DNA of 64,000 bases from CAVQFO01 sp963711725 (GTDB lineage Bacteria > Pseudomonadota > Gammaproteobacteria > Nitrococcales > Aquisalimonadaceae). The notes below the pieces were generated by a model. The model saw only the letters and a list, made by a program, of their open reading frames with translations. It was not told the origin of the DNA and ran no database searches. This document shows, one piece after another, positions 17,812 through 26,999 of the stretch. The position numbers and the translations under genes are program-made. The stretch is from assembly GCA_963711725.1 (NCBI GenBank), contig CAVQFO010000023.1, forward strand, positions 124,001 to 188,000. Direction: 5' to 3'. Numbering within the stretch: the stretch's first letter is position 1; each line of letters starts with the position of its first letter.

Positions 17812-18342
17812 TCACTCGGAAAGGGGTGGCACGCGGAATCGTTGGCTGTAAGCCCGACAAAGGACATTGATGAAGCGTTGCGCCCGCGGCGGGAAACCCT
17901 CATTGGCATAGCGCACCAGTTGGTCGTGGACCCTGCGCCGGAAGGCCAAATGGTCGGCCGGCGCCCCCGACAGGTTGTCGACACTGACCCGAAACGGCGA
18001 ACCGGCAGCAATGCTGAACGCCCATTCTATGGCCTGGGGCCGGGTTTCCACCCGTTCGAACTCCGCTTGCTCCAACTCGTCGCGTCCGTCTGGCTTGTAC
18101 CAGTAGCCGTAATCCACCAGCCGCCGACGCGCGGGGCCGGCGATGCACCAATGGGCAATCTCATGGAGCGCGCTGGCGAAGAATCCATGAGCGAACACAA
18201 TCCGATGAAACGGATGTTCGTCATCGGCCGGCAGGTATAATGGCTCGTCGTCGCCGCGAATCAGACGCGTGTCCTCGGTTCTCTCGAAGGTTTCGTTGAA
18301 CAGGCGGATCAGATCGTCGGCGTCGTGATGCAATGCGCTCAT
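17812..18342 (-). CDS. epmC: Elongation factor P hydroxylase EpmC
   Basis: A 176-residue protein of the EpmC/YfcM family, which hydroxylates the beta-lysylated lysine of elongation factor P, the last step of the EpmABC modification. The family core FAHGFFASALHEIAHWCIAGPARRRLVDYGYWYKPDGR is unmistakable, including the H60-E61-x-x-H64 metal site. Length matches the E. coli enzyme (about 180). Start ATG 18342 is divergent from the PAS-GGDEF gene at 18535, leaving about 190 bases for two promoters. epmA, epmB and efp are not in the window. Confidence 0.95.
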   Translation of the reverse strand: MSALHHDADDLIRLFNETFERTEDTRLIRGDDEPLYLPADDEHPFHRIVFAHGFFASALHEIAHWCIAGPARRRLVDYGYWYKPDGRDELEQAEFERVETRPQAIEWAFSIAAGSPFRVSVDNLSGAPADHLAFRRRVHDQLVRYANEGFPPRAQRFINVLCRAYSQRFRVPPLSE

Positions 18343-18534
18343 GGAGTCGATATTCGCGGTTCTCTACCGTTTGGCGGATCAAAACCGCCTTCGGCCGTCC
18401 ATTTGAGCTGGATCAAGCACAAGTCGCCGCGATCCAGCATGCTTTTGATCAAGTGCTCGCCCAAAGCGCGCGGCATTCGTCCGAAGCCGCGCCTAGAGGC
18501 AAAGACACGCAACAACACCAGAAGGAGTCAGCGG

Positions 18535-20100
18535 GTGGGACACCGCGTCACATGCCAACAAATGGCGCGGTTGGGTTCATTCATTTCCCGACACCGCGCC
18601 CGATCCAGGAACCTGCCCGGGCCCGCCAACCTGCCCGTGCGGTTCACCGCCGTCTTCCTGATTTTTGGCATCGTTCTGATCCTGATCAGCGACCAGGTTT
18701 TCTTCGCGGTCACGGACGTACCCGAGACTCTGCGCCTGGAGGCCTCCATCCGGGCCTGGACGATCACTCTCATCAGCGCCCTGCTGTTCTACCTGCTCAT
18801 GCGCTACAGTCTCAAGCACCTGAACCGCGCCCACCGAGCCACGGAGCTCAGTGAATTGCGCTACCGGTCGCTGATCGAAACCATGCCCGACGGCATTCTG
18901 GAAACGGACCTCGACGGGCAAGTCACCTTCGCCAATCCGGTAATGCAGCGGATTCTACACGCCCTGGAGGATGAAACCGCGAAAGAGCAACTGATCCAGC
19001 GCATCCACGCCTGCGCACGCAACACGCGCCCCTCCGCCCATGGCCCTTGGGCTGCCGCCGCCGTGACCATCACGGTCCGGACCACGGACGCAACGCGGCT
19101 GGATCTGCAAGTCCGCTGCATGCACCGAACGAACGAGGATGGCGAATCGGACGGTTACGCCTCGGTGGTGACCGACGTGACAGAAGCCAATCGTGCATTC
19201 GAGGCGTTGCGAATCTCCGCCCGTGCACTGGAAAGCACGGCCGAAGGCGTGATGATCACCGACGAACACCTCCACATCATGTCCGTCAACAAGGCGTTCT
19301 CCGCCGTCACCGGCTATGCAGAGAGCGAAGTTCTCGGTCGCAAGCCGTCCGTATTGTCCTCCGGGCGACACGACACGTCGTTTTACCGGCGGATGTGGCG
19401 GGACCTGGAGGACACAGGCCACTGGCAGGGGGAGATCTGGAATCGCCGCAAGAGCGGGGAGATCTACCCGGAATGGTTGACGATCAGCGCGGTCACCGGC
19501 GCCGACGGCAAGGTGAGTCACTACGTCGGCGTATTCCGCGACATTTCGCGCAGCAAGGAGGACGAGGAAAAACTTGATTTCCTGGCCCACCACGACCCCC
19601 TGACGCAGTTGCCCAATCGAACACTGTTCCATTACAAGCTGCAGGAGGCGCTGGCCAAGGCGGATGAGGACGGCGACGTCCATATCTGCCTGATGTTCGT
19701 GGACCTGGACCGCTTCAAGAGCGTGAACGACACCCACGGCCACACGATCGGGGATGCGGTGCTCCGCAACGTGGCCCAACGCCTTCGCGGCGCCTTGCGC
19801 AAATCGGACATCGTGGCCCGGATGGGCGGTGACGAGTTCACGATACTGCTCGACCGGCTGCGAAGCCGAGAGGAAGCCGAGGCGATCGCCCGGAAGATTG
19901 TGGACGTACTGCACGTCCCCTTTTCCGTTGACGGCAAGCACATCCACTGCCCCGGCAGCATCGGGATCAGCTGTTACCCCGAGGACGCCGGCGACCTGGA
20001 CAGCCTGATCTCCCACGCCGATTCCGCCATGTATGAAGCGAAACGGGGCGGCCGAAACCGCTACTTTTTCCATTCAGGGAAGGACGCACAGACCCTCTGA
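18535..20100 (+). CDS. Membrane PAS-GGDEF diguanylate cyclase
   Basis: A 521-residue protein predicted to make c-di-GMP. GTG 18535 is chosen because GAAGGAG (18521-18527) lies 7 bases upstream; the longer frame from 18325 has no ribosome site and overlaps epmC. Domains: two membrane segments (FTAVFLIFGIVLILISDQVFF and ITLISALLFYLLM), PAS 1 (LIETMPDGILETDLDGQVTFANP), PAS 2 with PAC (ESTAEGVMITDEHLHIMSVNKAFSAVTGY), and GGDEF (HHDPLTQLPNRTLF ... ARMGGDEFTILLDRL). The active-site GGDEF is intact; an RxxD-like inhibitory site is not obvious. No EAL domain follows. Confidence 0.93.
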   Translation: MGHRVTCQQMARLGSFISRHRARSRNLPGPANLPVRFTAVFLIFGIVLILISDQVFFAVTDVPETLRLEASIRAWTITLISALLFYLLMRYSLKHLNRAHRATELSELRYRSLIETMPDGILETDLDGQVTFANPVMQRILHALEDETAKEQLIQRIHACARNTRPSAHGPWAAAAVTITVRTTDATRLDLQVRCMHRTNEDGESDGYASVVTDVTEANRAFEALRISARALESTAEGVMITDEHLHIMSVNKAFSAVTGYAESEVLGRKPSVLSSGRHDTSFYRRMWRDLEDTGHWQGEIWNRRKSGEIYPEWLTISAVTGADGKVSHYVGVFRDISRSKEDEEKLDFLAHHDPLTQLPNRTLFHYKLQEALAKADEDGDVHICLMFVDLDRFKSVNDTHGHTIGDAVLRNVAQRLRGALRKSDIVARMGGDEFTILLDRLRSREEAEAIARKIVDVLHVPFSVDGKHIHCPGSIGISCYPEDAGDLDSLISHADSAMYEAKRGGRNRYFFHSGKDAQTL

Positions 20101-20249
20101 GTTGCCGCGTGGATCACGGTTCCGGACCGTCCAGCGCCGTTATGGTGGCCGGGCGATGGGATGGCGGCGCAGCGCTGCGCGAGAACATCGGTGACGGCGT
20201 GAAGCGGGCGGCGTTTTGGAGGACGAAGGGAACCAAGACGATACCCTCT

Positions 20250-20326
20250 CATTTGTCATTCCCGCGAAAGCGGGAATCCATGCTTCCCGAACGCCTGGAT
20301 TCCCGCTTTCGCGGGAATGACAAATG
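20250..20326. repeat. GTCATTCCCGCGAA-type palindromic repeat, copy 1
   Basis: Arms 20250-20280 and 20296-20326 are perfect 31-base reverse complements with a 15-base loop. The core GTCATTCCCGCGAAAGCGGG is the widespread proteobacterial intergenic stem-loop repeat and recurs at 29705. It fills much of the gap between the GGDEF gene and hisC; nothing else is seen in that 314-base gap. Confidence 0.92.
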
Positions 20327-20414
20327 GTTGATCGTTCGTGAACCTCTTGCCCTTCGTGGTTTACCGCAAATTGAAGATGTTCGGATTCCGCTGCGCTAAC
20401 CCCGCCGACGTGGG

Positions 20415-21473
20415 CTACAGCACTTCTTCGAGTGCCGCCACCAGAGCGTCGCACTGCTCGTCGGTGCCCACCGTGATCCGCAGAAATTGATCGATCCGCG
20501 GCCGCTGAAAGTGGCGCACGATGATGGCCCGCTCACGAAGCGCGGCGCTGACCTCAGCGGCGTTGCGCTCCCGGTGCCTGCAAAACACGAAGTTCGCGGC
20601 CGAGGGAAGCACCTCGAACCCCAGGGCCTCCAGCCGCGGCACCAGGGCCTCGCGCGTGGCGATGACGGCGCGGCGGGTCTGTTCGAAGTGCTCTTTGTCC
20701 GCAAGGGCGGCCACCGCGCCGGCCTGAGCCAGGCGGTCCAGCGGATAGGAATTGAAGCTGTTCTTGACCCGGTTCAGGGCCTCGATCAGCGACTCCTGCC
20801 CCAGGGCGAAACCCACCCGCAGGCCGGCCAGGGAACGGGATTTGGACAAGGTCTGGATCACCAGCAGATTGGGGAACCGGTCGACCAGCGCCGCCGCCGA
20901 TTCGCCGCCGAAGTCCACGTAGGCTTCATCGACGACCACAACGGAATCCGGCGTCGCCTCAAGCAGGCGGGCTATTTCTGCCAGGGCAAGCACCCGCCCC
21001 GTCGGCGCGTTGGGATTGGGGAAAATGATCCCGCCGTTGGGGATGAGGTAGTCATCAACGCGTATCTCGAAGCTGTCCGTCAGCGGGATTTCCCGGTGGG
21101 GCACCTCGTAGAGATCACAGTAAACCGGATAGAAGCTGTAGCTGATGTCTGGGAATAATAGAGGTCGCTCGTGCTTGAGCAGCGCCTGGAATGTGTGGGC
21201 CAGGACTTCGTCGGAGCCATTTCCCACGAAGACCTGCTCCGGGCGCAGGCCGTAGTACCCCGCAATGGCTTCGCAAACCGCGTCGCTGCTGGGGTCCGGG
21301 TAAAGCCGAAGGGAATCGGCGGCCTCGGCGCGCACGGCCTCAAGCACTCGCGGCGACGGCCCGTAGGGGTTTTCGTTGGTGTTCAGCTTGACCAGATTAC
21401 GCGCCTTGGGCTGCTCGCCCGGTACATAAGGGGTCAACGCATGGACGATCGGCGACCAGTAGCGGCTGCTCAT
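20415..21473 (-). CDS. hisC: Histidinol-phosphate aminotransferase HisC
   Basis: A 352-residue class I/II aminotransferase that converts imidazole acetol phosphate to histidinol phosphate with PLP. Family landmarks: LVKLNTNENPYGPSPRV at the N-terminus, VFVGNGSDEVL, GGIIFPNPNAPTGRVL, VVVDEAYVDFGG, the PLP lysine in QTLSKSRSLAGLRVGFALG, and the substrate-phosphate arginine region FLRITVGTDEQCDAL. ATG 21473 is chosen over the longer frame to 21656, since MSSRYWSPIVHALTPYVPGEQP is the family N-terminus. No other his genes are nearby, so it is an orphan copy or a paralogue acting on a related imidazole or aromatic substrate. Confidence 0.93.
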   Translation of the reverse strand: MSSRYWSPIVHALTPYVPGEQPKARNLVKLNTNENPYGPSPRVLEAVRAEAADSLRLYPDPSSDAVCEAIAGYYGLRPEQVFVGNGSDEVLAHTFQALLKHERPLLFPDISYSFYPVYCDLYEVPHREIPLTDSFEIRVDDYLIPNGGIIFPNPNAPTGRVLALAEIARLLEATPDSVVVVDEAYVDFGGESAAALVDRFPNLLVIQTLSKSRSLAGLRVGFALGQESLIEALNRVKNSFNSYPLDRLAQAGAVAALADKEHFEQTRRAVIATREALVPRLEALGFEVLPSAANFVFCRHRERNAAEVSAALRERAIIVRHFQRPRIDQFLRITVGTDEQCDALVAALEEVL

Positions 21474-21580
21474 CGCGGGCCTTCTGTTCGGAGGAAAAGG
21501 ACCCACATGATACCGGCAGTGCTCAGAGTCTGAAATCGCGGCGAAAAAAGAACGCGGGAGCACGCGGAGGGAGATTGACG

Positions 21581-22282
21581 GTGAAGGACGCCGAAACGGC
21601 TTCAATAACGAAAACGGCGGTGGTGCTTGGCGCCACCGGCCTGGTGGGGCAAGCACTACTCGGACTGCTGCTGGCGGATCGCCGGTATGCGCGCGTCCGT
21701 TGCGTGGTGAGGCGCCCTCTTGATCGGGAGCATCCCAAACTCGAGAACGATGTCGTGGACTTCGAACGGCTGGGCGAAGCCTCGGAGTTCTCCCGCGCCG
21801 ATCATGTATTCGTTTGCCTGGGCACCACCATCAAGAAGGCCGGCAGCCGCGACGCGTTCTATCGCGTGGACCACGACTATGTGGTGCATGCCGCCCGGGA
21901 GTCCGCGGGACACGGAGTGGCCCACTTTGCGTGGGTCTCCGCCATGGGAGCGAACCCCCGATCGGCGATCTTCTACAACCGGGTCAAGGGTCAGGTGGAG
22001 CGTGATGTCGCCGCCCTGGGCCTGACCGCGTGGTCCGCGGTTCGGCCGTCGCTGCTGCTCGGCCAGCGCGGCGAGCACCGTCCGGGCGAGGCGGCAGCTA
22101 TCGCCGTTGCCGGGGCGCTGGCCTGGGCAATGATCGGCCCGCTGCGCTTCTACAAACCCATCCCCGCGAAAAACGTGGCGGCCAGCCTGATCGCGCTGGC
22201 TAACGGCGGGGAGGCCGACGCAAATCTCCAGGTTGTCCACGGCGGCCTGGGCCATCTGCTTTCGGAAGGAGTTACGTCATAG
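21581..22282 (+). CDS. NAD(P)-binding oxidoreductase, atypical SDR (HTATIP2/TIP30-like)
   Basis: A 233-residue Rossmann protein. The dinucleotide motif VVLGATGLVGQALL (GATGLVG) is at the N-terminus, then VRRPL, DHVFVCLGTTIKKAGSRDAFYRVDHDYV, FAWVSAMGANPRSAIFYNRVKGQVERD and a PSLLLGQR segment, an arrangement seen in the TIP30-like atypical SDRs. GTG 21581 is preferred to TTG 21575 because GGAGGGA (21566-21572) is correctly spaced only for GTG. It is divergent from hisC. Its stop (TAG 22280-22282) overlaps the probable start of the MBL hydrolase, so the two are translationally linked. Substrate unknown. Confidence 0.85.
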   Translation: MKDAETASITKTAVVLGATGLVGQALLGLLLADRRYARVRCVVRRPLDREHPKLENDVVDFERLGEASEFSRADHVFVCLGTTIKKAGSRDAFYRVDHDYVVHAARESAGHGVAHFAWVSAMGANPRSAIFYNRVKGQVERDVAALGLTAWSAVRPSLLLGQRGEHRPGEAAAIAVAGALAWAMIGPLRFYKPIPAKNVAASLIALANGGEADANLQVVHGGLGHLLSEGVTS

Positions 22283-23397
22283 GTAATCGACACCCCGACC
22301 CCAGTTGCCGGCACCATACAGCCACCGGTTTTCAGAACAACTACGGCATGGCCGACGGTCCGCCCTCCTTCGCCGATCTGCTGCGTTGGCGGTGGCGGCG
22401 TCGCGCGCGGGCGAGACAGGCCGACAGCACCGACGGCGAGCACTTCGAGTTGCTGCGCCCCGATGTTGAATTCCTGCAGACGAATCGGGAAGTGCAAACC
22501 CTCACCTGGATCGGCCACGTGACCTTCCTGCTGCAGTTGGGCGGGCTCAACATCCTCACCGATCCGCACATGACACAGCGCGCCTCGCCCCTGCCCTTTG
22601 CCGGACCCCGGCGCTTGGTGGGGCTGCCGCTTCGCATTCAGGAGTTGCCCAGAATCGACGTGGTGGTGATTTCCCATAACCACTACGACCACCTGGACGC
22701 CGGCACAGTCGCCCGATTGGCCGGGCAGCCCGGTGGCCCGCCTCGCTTCCTGGTGCCGCTGGGCCTCAAACTTTGGTTCGCCCAACACGGCATCTTCCAT
22801 GTCACCGAATTGGATTGGTGGGAAACCGAGGCAATCGATGGCGTGCGATTTCACTTCGTACCCACGCAGCATTGGAGCAAACGCACGCCGTTCGATACCA
22901 ACCGCAGCCTCTGGGGCGGCTGGCTGATGGAGGCGCCTGAGTTCCGCTTCCATTTTTGCGGCGACACGGGTTATTCCAGGGACTTTCAGGACATCAACCA
23001 ACGCTTCGGCGCCGTGGACCTCACGGCCCTGCCCATTGGCGCCTACGATCCGCGCTGGTTCATGGGCCCTCAACACGTGGACCCCGAGGAAGCCGTGCAG
23101 ATCTTCCTGGACCTTCAGGCCCGCTACGCGGTGGGCATGCATTGGGGGACATTCAAGCTCACCGACGAACCCATGCAGGAACCGCCGGAACGACTCATGC
23201 GGGCGCTTGAGGAGCAAGGCATCCCGTCGGAGCGCTTTTTCCTGATGAAGTTCGGTGAAACCCGTGACTTGCGCGAACTGCAGCTCTCCGCGGCCGAAGC
23301 GCCGATCGCGGAACCCGTTGAATCCGTGGAAGAAAGGCCGGCACCGGTCGCGTCGATCGCGGCAGCAACAGTGGCCAAGGCCTCCAGCATACGCTGA
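22279..23397 (+). CDS. MBL-fold hydrolase, NAPE-PLD-like, probable ATA start
   Basis: A metallo-beta-lactamase-fold phosphodiesterase-like protein. Motifs: LTWIGHVTFLLQLGGLNILTDPH, the metal-binding HNHYDHLD, VPTQHWSKRT, FHFCGDTGYS and GMHWGTFKLTDEP, matching NAPE-PLD-like bacterial hydrolases. The first ATG (22348) is inside the conserved N-terminus: the preceding in-frame codons read RHHTATGFQNNYG, like the HHTPTGFRN start of relatives. The only initiation-like position upstream is ATA 22279, 7 bases after AAGGAG (22266-22271) and overlapping the previous stop; an ATG mutated to ATA is one reading. If ATG 22348 is used the protein has 349 residues. The last 40 residues are a low-complexity tail. 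Confidence 0.82.
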   Translation: MGNRHPDPSCRHHTATGFQNNYGMADGPPSFADLLRWRWRRRARARQADSTDGEHFELLRPDVEFLQTNREVQTLTWIGHVTFLLQLGGLNILTDPHMTQRASPLPFAGPRRLVGLPLRIQELPRIDVVVISHNHYDHLDAGTVARLAGQPGGPPRFLVPLGLKLWFAQHGIFHVTELDWWETEAIDGVRFHFVPTQHWSKRTPFDTNRSLWGGWLMEAPEFRFHFCGDTGYSRDFQDINQRFGAVDLTALPIGAYDPRWFMGPQHVDPEEAVQIFLDLQARYAVGMHWGTFKLTDEPMQEPPERLMRALEEQGIPSERFFLMKFGETRDLRELQLSAAEAPIAEPVESVEERPAPVASIAAATVAKASSIR

Positions 23398-23451
23398 CTC
23401 ACGGCCTGTCCGTCGAGGCCGGGGAGCCCGTCTCCACGGCCTCGACCTCTG

Positions 23452-24183
23452 CTACCGGATCATGAGCTGCAACTGCCGGTCGGCGGTACGGGTCAACAGT
23501 TGCTTGTGGCTGAGGCTGTTGTACGTATAGCTGCCGGCCTCACCCCACATATGACTGGTATGCACGCCGTCCACGTTGCAGCCGGCGGCGCATACCACCA
23601 CGTCGTAGTCGCTCTTGACGCTGTACACCCGCTGAGCAATGGGGCGGCCGGTGAGACCTTGCAGAAGGGGGCTGCCCACCGACAAGCCGTCGGCACCGCA
23701 AAACGGGTACGGCATGGCGTAGGGGTACTGCCCGCAGCTGTTGAGCCCGCGCGCAGCGGCGCCGATGGCCACGAAGGCGTCAACCCGGTCCGCCAGGCCC
23801 AGCGCCAGGATTTCCTTGGCCGCAAGAGTCGCGCCCATGCCGTGAGCGATTACATCGATGGTTCCACCACAGGAAGTCGCGGCCGCTTCGGCGAGCGCGT
23901 CGTTAACCGGTTGCTCCTCGGAGCCGGCGTGATCGTTGCACAGGGGGCAGTCGGAGCGCCCCCAGTCCACGCGGAGCAGCTCGCCCCGGGTGTAGCCGGC
24001 ATTGCGGAAGGTTTGATAAGTATTGTCGAAATCCGCCGATGAGCCTCCGTTGCCATGGATCATGACCACGTTCTGGCGGCAGGCCGGAGCGCCGTTGGGT
24101 GCGTCATCGGCAAGGGCCGCACGGGAAACAACGAGAATGGCGAACACGCAGAAGCACGCGGAAATCCGCGATCGGGTTTTCAT
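23452..24183 (-). CDS. Secreted lipase-fold protein lacking the serine nucleophile
   Basis: A 243-residue exported alpha/beta hydrolase resembling class 2 (EstA/LipA-type) lipases. It has a signal peptide ending near ALADD, the oxyanion segment NVVMIHGNGGSSADF, and late Asp and His candidates (KSDYDVVVC, GVHTSHMWG, LSHKQLL). At the nucleophile elbow the expected AHSMG reads AHGMG (VIAHGMGATLAA), so the catalytic serine is replaced by glycine. Six cysteines suggest disulfides outside the cell. AAAGGAGGAG precedes ATG 24183. It is either a non-catalytic binding protein or an inactive paralogue. Confidence 0.82.
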   Translation of the reverse strand: MKTRSRISACFCVFAILVVSRAALADDAPNGAPACRQNVVMIHGNGGSSADFDNTYQTFRNAGYTRGELLRVDWGRSDCPLCNDHAGSEEQPVNDALAEAAATSCGGTIDVIAHGMGATLAAKEILALGLADRVDAFVAIGAAARGLNSCGQYPYAMPYPFCGADGLSVGSPLLQGLTGRPIAQRVYSVKSDYDVVVCAAGCNVDGVHTSHMWGEAGSYTYNSLSHKQLLTRTADRQLQLMIR

Positions 24184-24359
24184 GACACTCCTCCTTTTGC
24201 CCGGTTCGTATGCGCATCCCGCGCACCGTCCCTGCTTTTATCGTTATTGATGGCTCCGCGCTTCTCCCCCCGCAGGGGTGAACGGAGCGTCACAAACGCT
24301 AAGGGCTTCGGTGGAGTTTGGCAAGTGCCGGTCCGCGGTTCAGCTGGATAATTGAAGGA

Positions 24360-24392
24360 TCAAACTAAGAAGGGGCGCCAGAGGCGCCCCTT
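24360..24392 (-). terminator. Intrinsic terminator after the M6 protease gene
   Basis: A 10-bp perfect stem (24370-24379 with 24383-24392, GGGGCGCC/GGCGCCCC core) with a 3-base loop and a T-rich run on the minus strand (TTCTTAGTTTG). It lies 10 bases beyond the protease stop. Confidence 0.85.
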
Positions 24393-24401
24393 CGTTGGTT
24401 G

Positions 24402-26733
24402 TTACTGACAAGCGCCGACTTCGAAATAGTCGGGCGAGGTTTGCTTCAGAGTCACCTGGGTATAGCTGTAGCGCGAGCCGAACTGGGTATTGGACCCATT
24501 GGCACAGGCGTACATGCTGTAGGTGCCGCAGGCATGAGCCCGGCCGGCACTGATATGGGAGGCCGGTGTGGCCGTGTAGTCCGTGCACGCGGCCTGGGCC
24601 TGGACGTGGACCGTGCGGGCCTTCTCCTGGGCCGCGTTGCCGGCGTTGTCGCTGACGTTATAGCGGAGCACATAGTCGCCCACCGTGGAGGTATCCACGC
24701 TGCCCGTGACCACAATCTGACTCGAGATGTCGCCGTCCACATCGTCGCTGGCCGTCGCCCCCGGGTCGGTGAACGTGCTCCCCTGGGCCACCGTCATGTC
24801 GGCGGAACCGTTCAGGGTGATCACCGGAGCCGTGGTATCGGCGGTGGGGCAGCTCCCCTTCACGTAATACCCCGGCTGGATCTCGCTGAGCGTGACCTGA
24901 TTCCAGGTGTAGGTCCCCAGGTCGTCGCCGGAGCCGTTGGCATAGTAGTGGGTGGTCTGGAACCAGCCGCTGCCGGAAGTCTGGCTATTGGCTCGACCGG
25001 CGGAGACGTGGTTGGGATTGGTATCCGTGTATTCCGTGCAGGGATACGCTTCCTTGCGGATGTCCACGCCCATGATGTCGCCGCGGCGCGGAGATATTCT
25101 CCAGCACGTAACCGGTGTACCCGCCGGAGAGGTCGTCGCTGGAGGGTGTGCTGTCCGGAGTCCAGCTCGCGTTGTTTCCGAGGAACCAGAGGTCGTTGGT
25201 GTTGGCACGGGCCCCGTCGCCGTTGCCCTCGGCGCGGTAGATCTTGATCGCGCCCTTGCCCCGGAAGTAGGTGATCAGCAGACCTTCGTCGCCGGCGTTC
25301 ACATCGCGCCGCTCCAGGCCCTCGTCGTAGCCGCTCACCTTGCGGTTCTCGATGACGAAGTACTCGCCGATATTCAGCCCCGGCAGGCGAATCACCTGAT
25401 AGTGATCCGGGTCCTGGGCACTGTAGAGATCCTCATGCACGGTCTGGCTGCCGGGCGTCAGGGAGACCGGCTGAATGAACCCGGTCCGCCCGGGCAGCGA
25501 GACGATGGACTTGTTGACCGCCAGCATGTGCACCGGCGTGGCGCCATCGTACTCGCCGGGGCGCGTACCCCAGGAGCCCAGGCCCATCAGGCCCCAGTAG
25601 TCCACGTTGAAATCCTGGTAGAGATCGCCCAGCAGGAAGGCGGCGTGGCCCAACTCATGGCAGATCACGCCGATGGTGGCATCGTGGGTGCCCCCGTCCG
25701 CCGCTTCATGAAGCGCGCCGATGGCCGCGTAGCGGCCCTGGGGATATTGAGCGACCTTCTCGCCGTCCAGTGTGGGATAGTTGCTGTCGCCCGAGGGGAA
25801 GGACCAGGTGTGGGCCCAAAGCCCGACGTCGCTCTGCCCGGTGGAGGACGAATCCAGCCCGGCCACCACGAACAGCACCTGCAGTTCGTCCTTGCTCACG
25901 ACCCCGTTGCCGTCGGTATCGAAAGCGGAGAAGTCCACGGACGGGTCGGCGGCTTGCAGTGCCTGGTAGAGCACCGGCCGCCAGCTGGTCCAGTCGCGGG
26001 CGTAGTTGGGGTTGTTCATGTTCAGATGAACACGGACCACGCCGTCGTTGGCCGTGCCGGAGGTCTCCGCGATCGGCTTGAACCAGGCCTGGCCGTAGCT
26101 GATCTCGCGGTAGTAGTCGTTGACGGTACCGGCCGCCACGGTGCCGGGATAGCCGCCGAACACCTTTTGATTCCAGACGGAATCGGCGGATCCGACCTGC
26201 TGGTCGTTGAAATCCACCACCACAATCAGCGTGGGAAACTCCACGGGGCTCCCCGTGGCGGCGCCCGCGCCGCTTGCAGTGGTCGTGGCGGAACCCGTAC
26301 CGCTGGTGCCGGTATCACCACCGGCGCCCTGGGCGCCGCCCGAACGCTGGTCGAAGACGCCGGCGGCCTTGCGTTGATCCGTCCAGGCCTGGATCAGCTT
26401 GTGGAAGTCCACGTGCGGGACGTTGGCCGTTGCCTGCCCGGGCCGGAAGCGGATGCCGGAAGACTCCAGCAAGGTCTTGCCGGATTGTTGAACGATCTTG
26501 GCGTACTGGTAGCTCCGCGATCCCCGGTTGTAGGTCAGGATCTGCCCGCCCGGCGTTTCATACCAGTTCATCCACTCGTCACCGCGGGGAATCGCGGTAA
26601 AGGTGGTGCCGTCCGGCTGCGTGAACTGCCGGGGCGTGGGATCGGCCGGAGCGGCCGAAGTGGATTGCGCGTGGAGACAAAAGAAGACGCTGAATGCGGC
26701 TGCCCAGACCTTTCCTTGGGTCGGAAAACGCAT
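24402..26733 (-). pseudogene. Secreted M6 family metalloprotease with Ig-like and repeated C-terminal domains, frameshifted
   Basis: A large secreted zinc protease (about 775 residues). ATG 26733 begins a signal peptide and has GGGAGCA upstream. The catalytic domain has the M6/immune-inhibitor zinc motif in VICHELGHAAFLLGDLYQD. After a break near 25082-25092 the next frame continues RRGDIMGVDIRKEAYPCTEY to 24402. The C-terminal part holds two copies of a cysteine-flanked domain (CTEYTDTNPNHVSAGRA and CTDYTATPASHISAGRA, each about 60 residues ending GxC) around a DUF5011-like Ig domain (DTTAPVITLNG ... DNAGN). A one-base indel in a GC-rich run explains the break; as written, the first frame ends at 24985 in unrelated sequence. 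Decay and sequence error cannot be told apart. Confidence 0.87.
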
Positions 26734-26999
26734 ATCTGTGCTCCCTTGAGGATGGTTATTATTGAATGCTTCGAAAACCACGAACGGCTCCCAAAACACC
26801 CCCGGTGCCCTGCACTACTCCATCCTCAAGGTGGCGATTCACCACCGTGCCCGTTGCCCCGGGCATCTGATTTATGACTCAGGTGTCATATTAACCCGAG
26901 GAAAAGCGCTCGTCTAGATGTTGCGTCGCATCATTTCTGTGTAACATGGCCCGGTTCCCGGCTTGTGCGAGAATTACGACACGCCCCACGGGATAACTC

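Noticed and set aside
24952..26877. 641-codon plus-strand frame opposite the M6 protease
   Set aside because: Antisense of a gene with a signal peptide and zinc motif; valine/glycine-rich with no recognisable domain.
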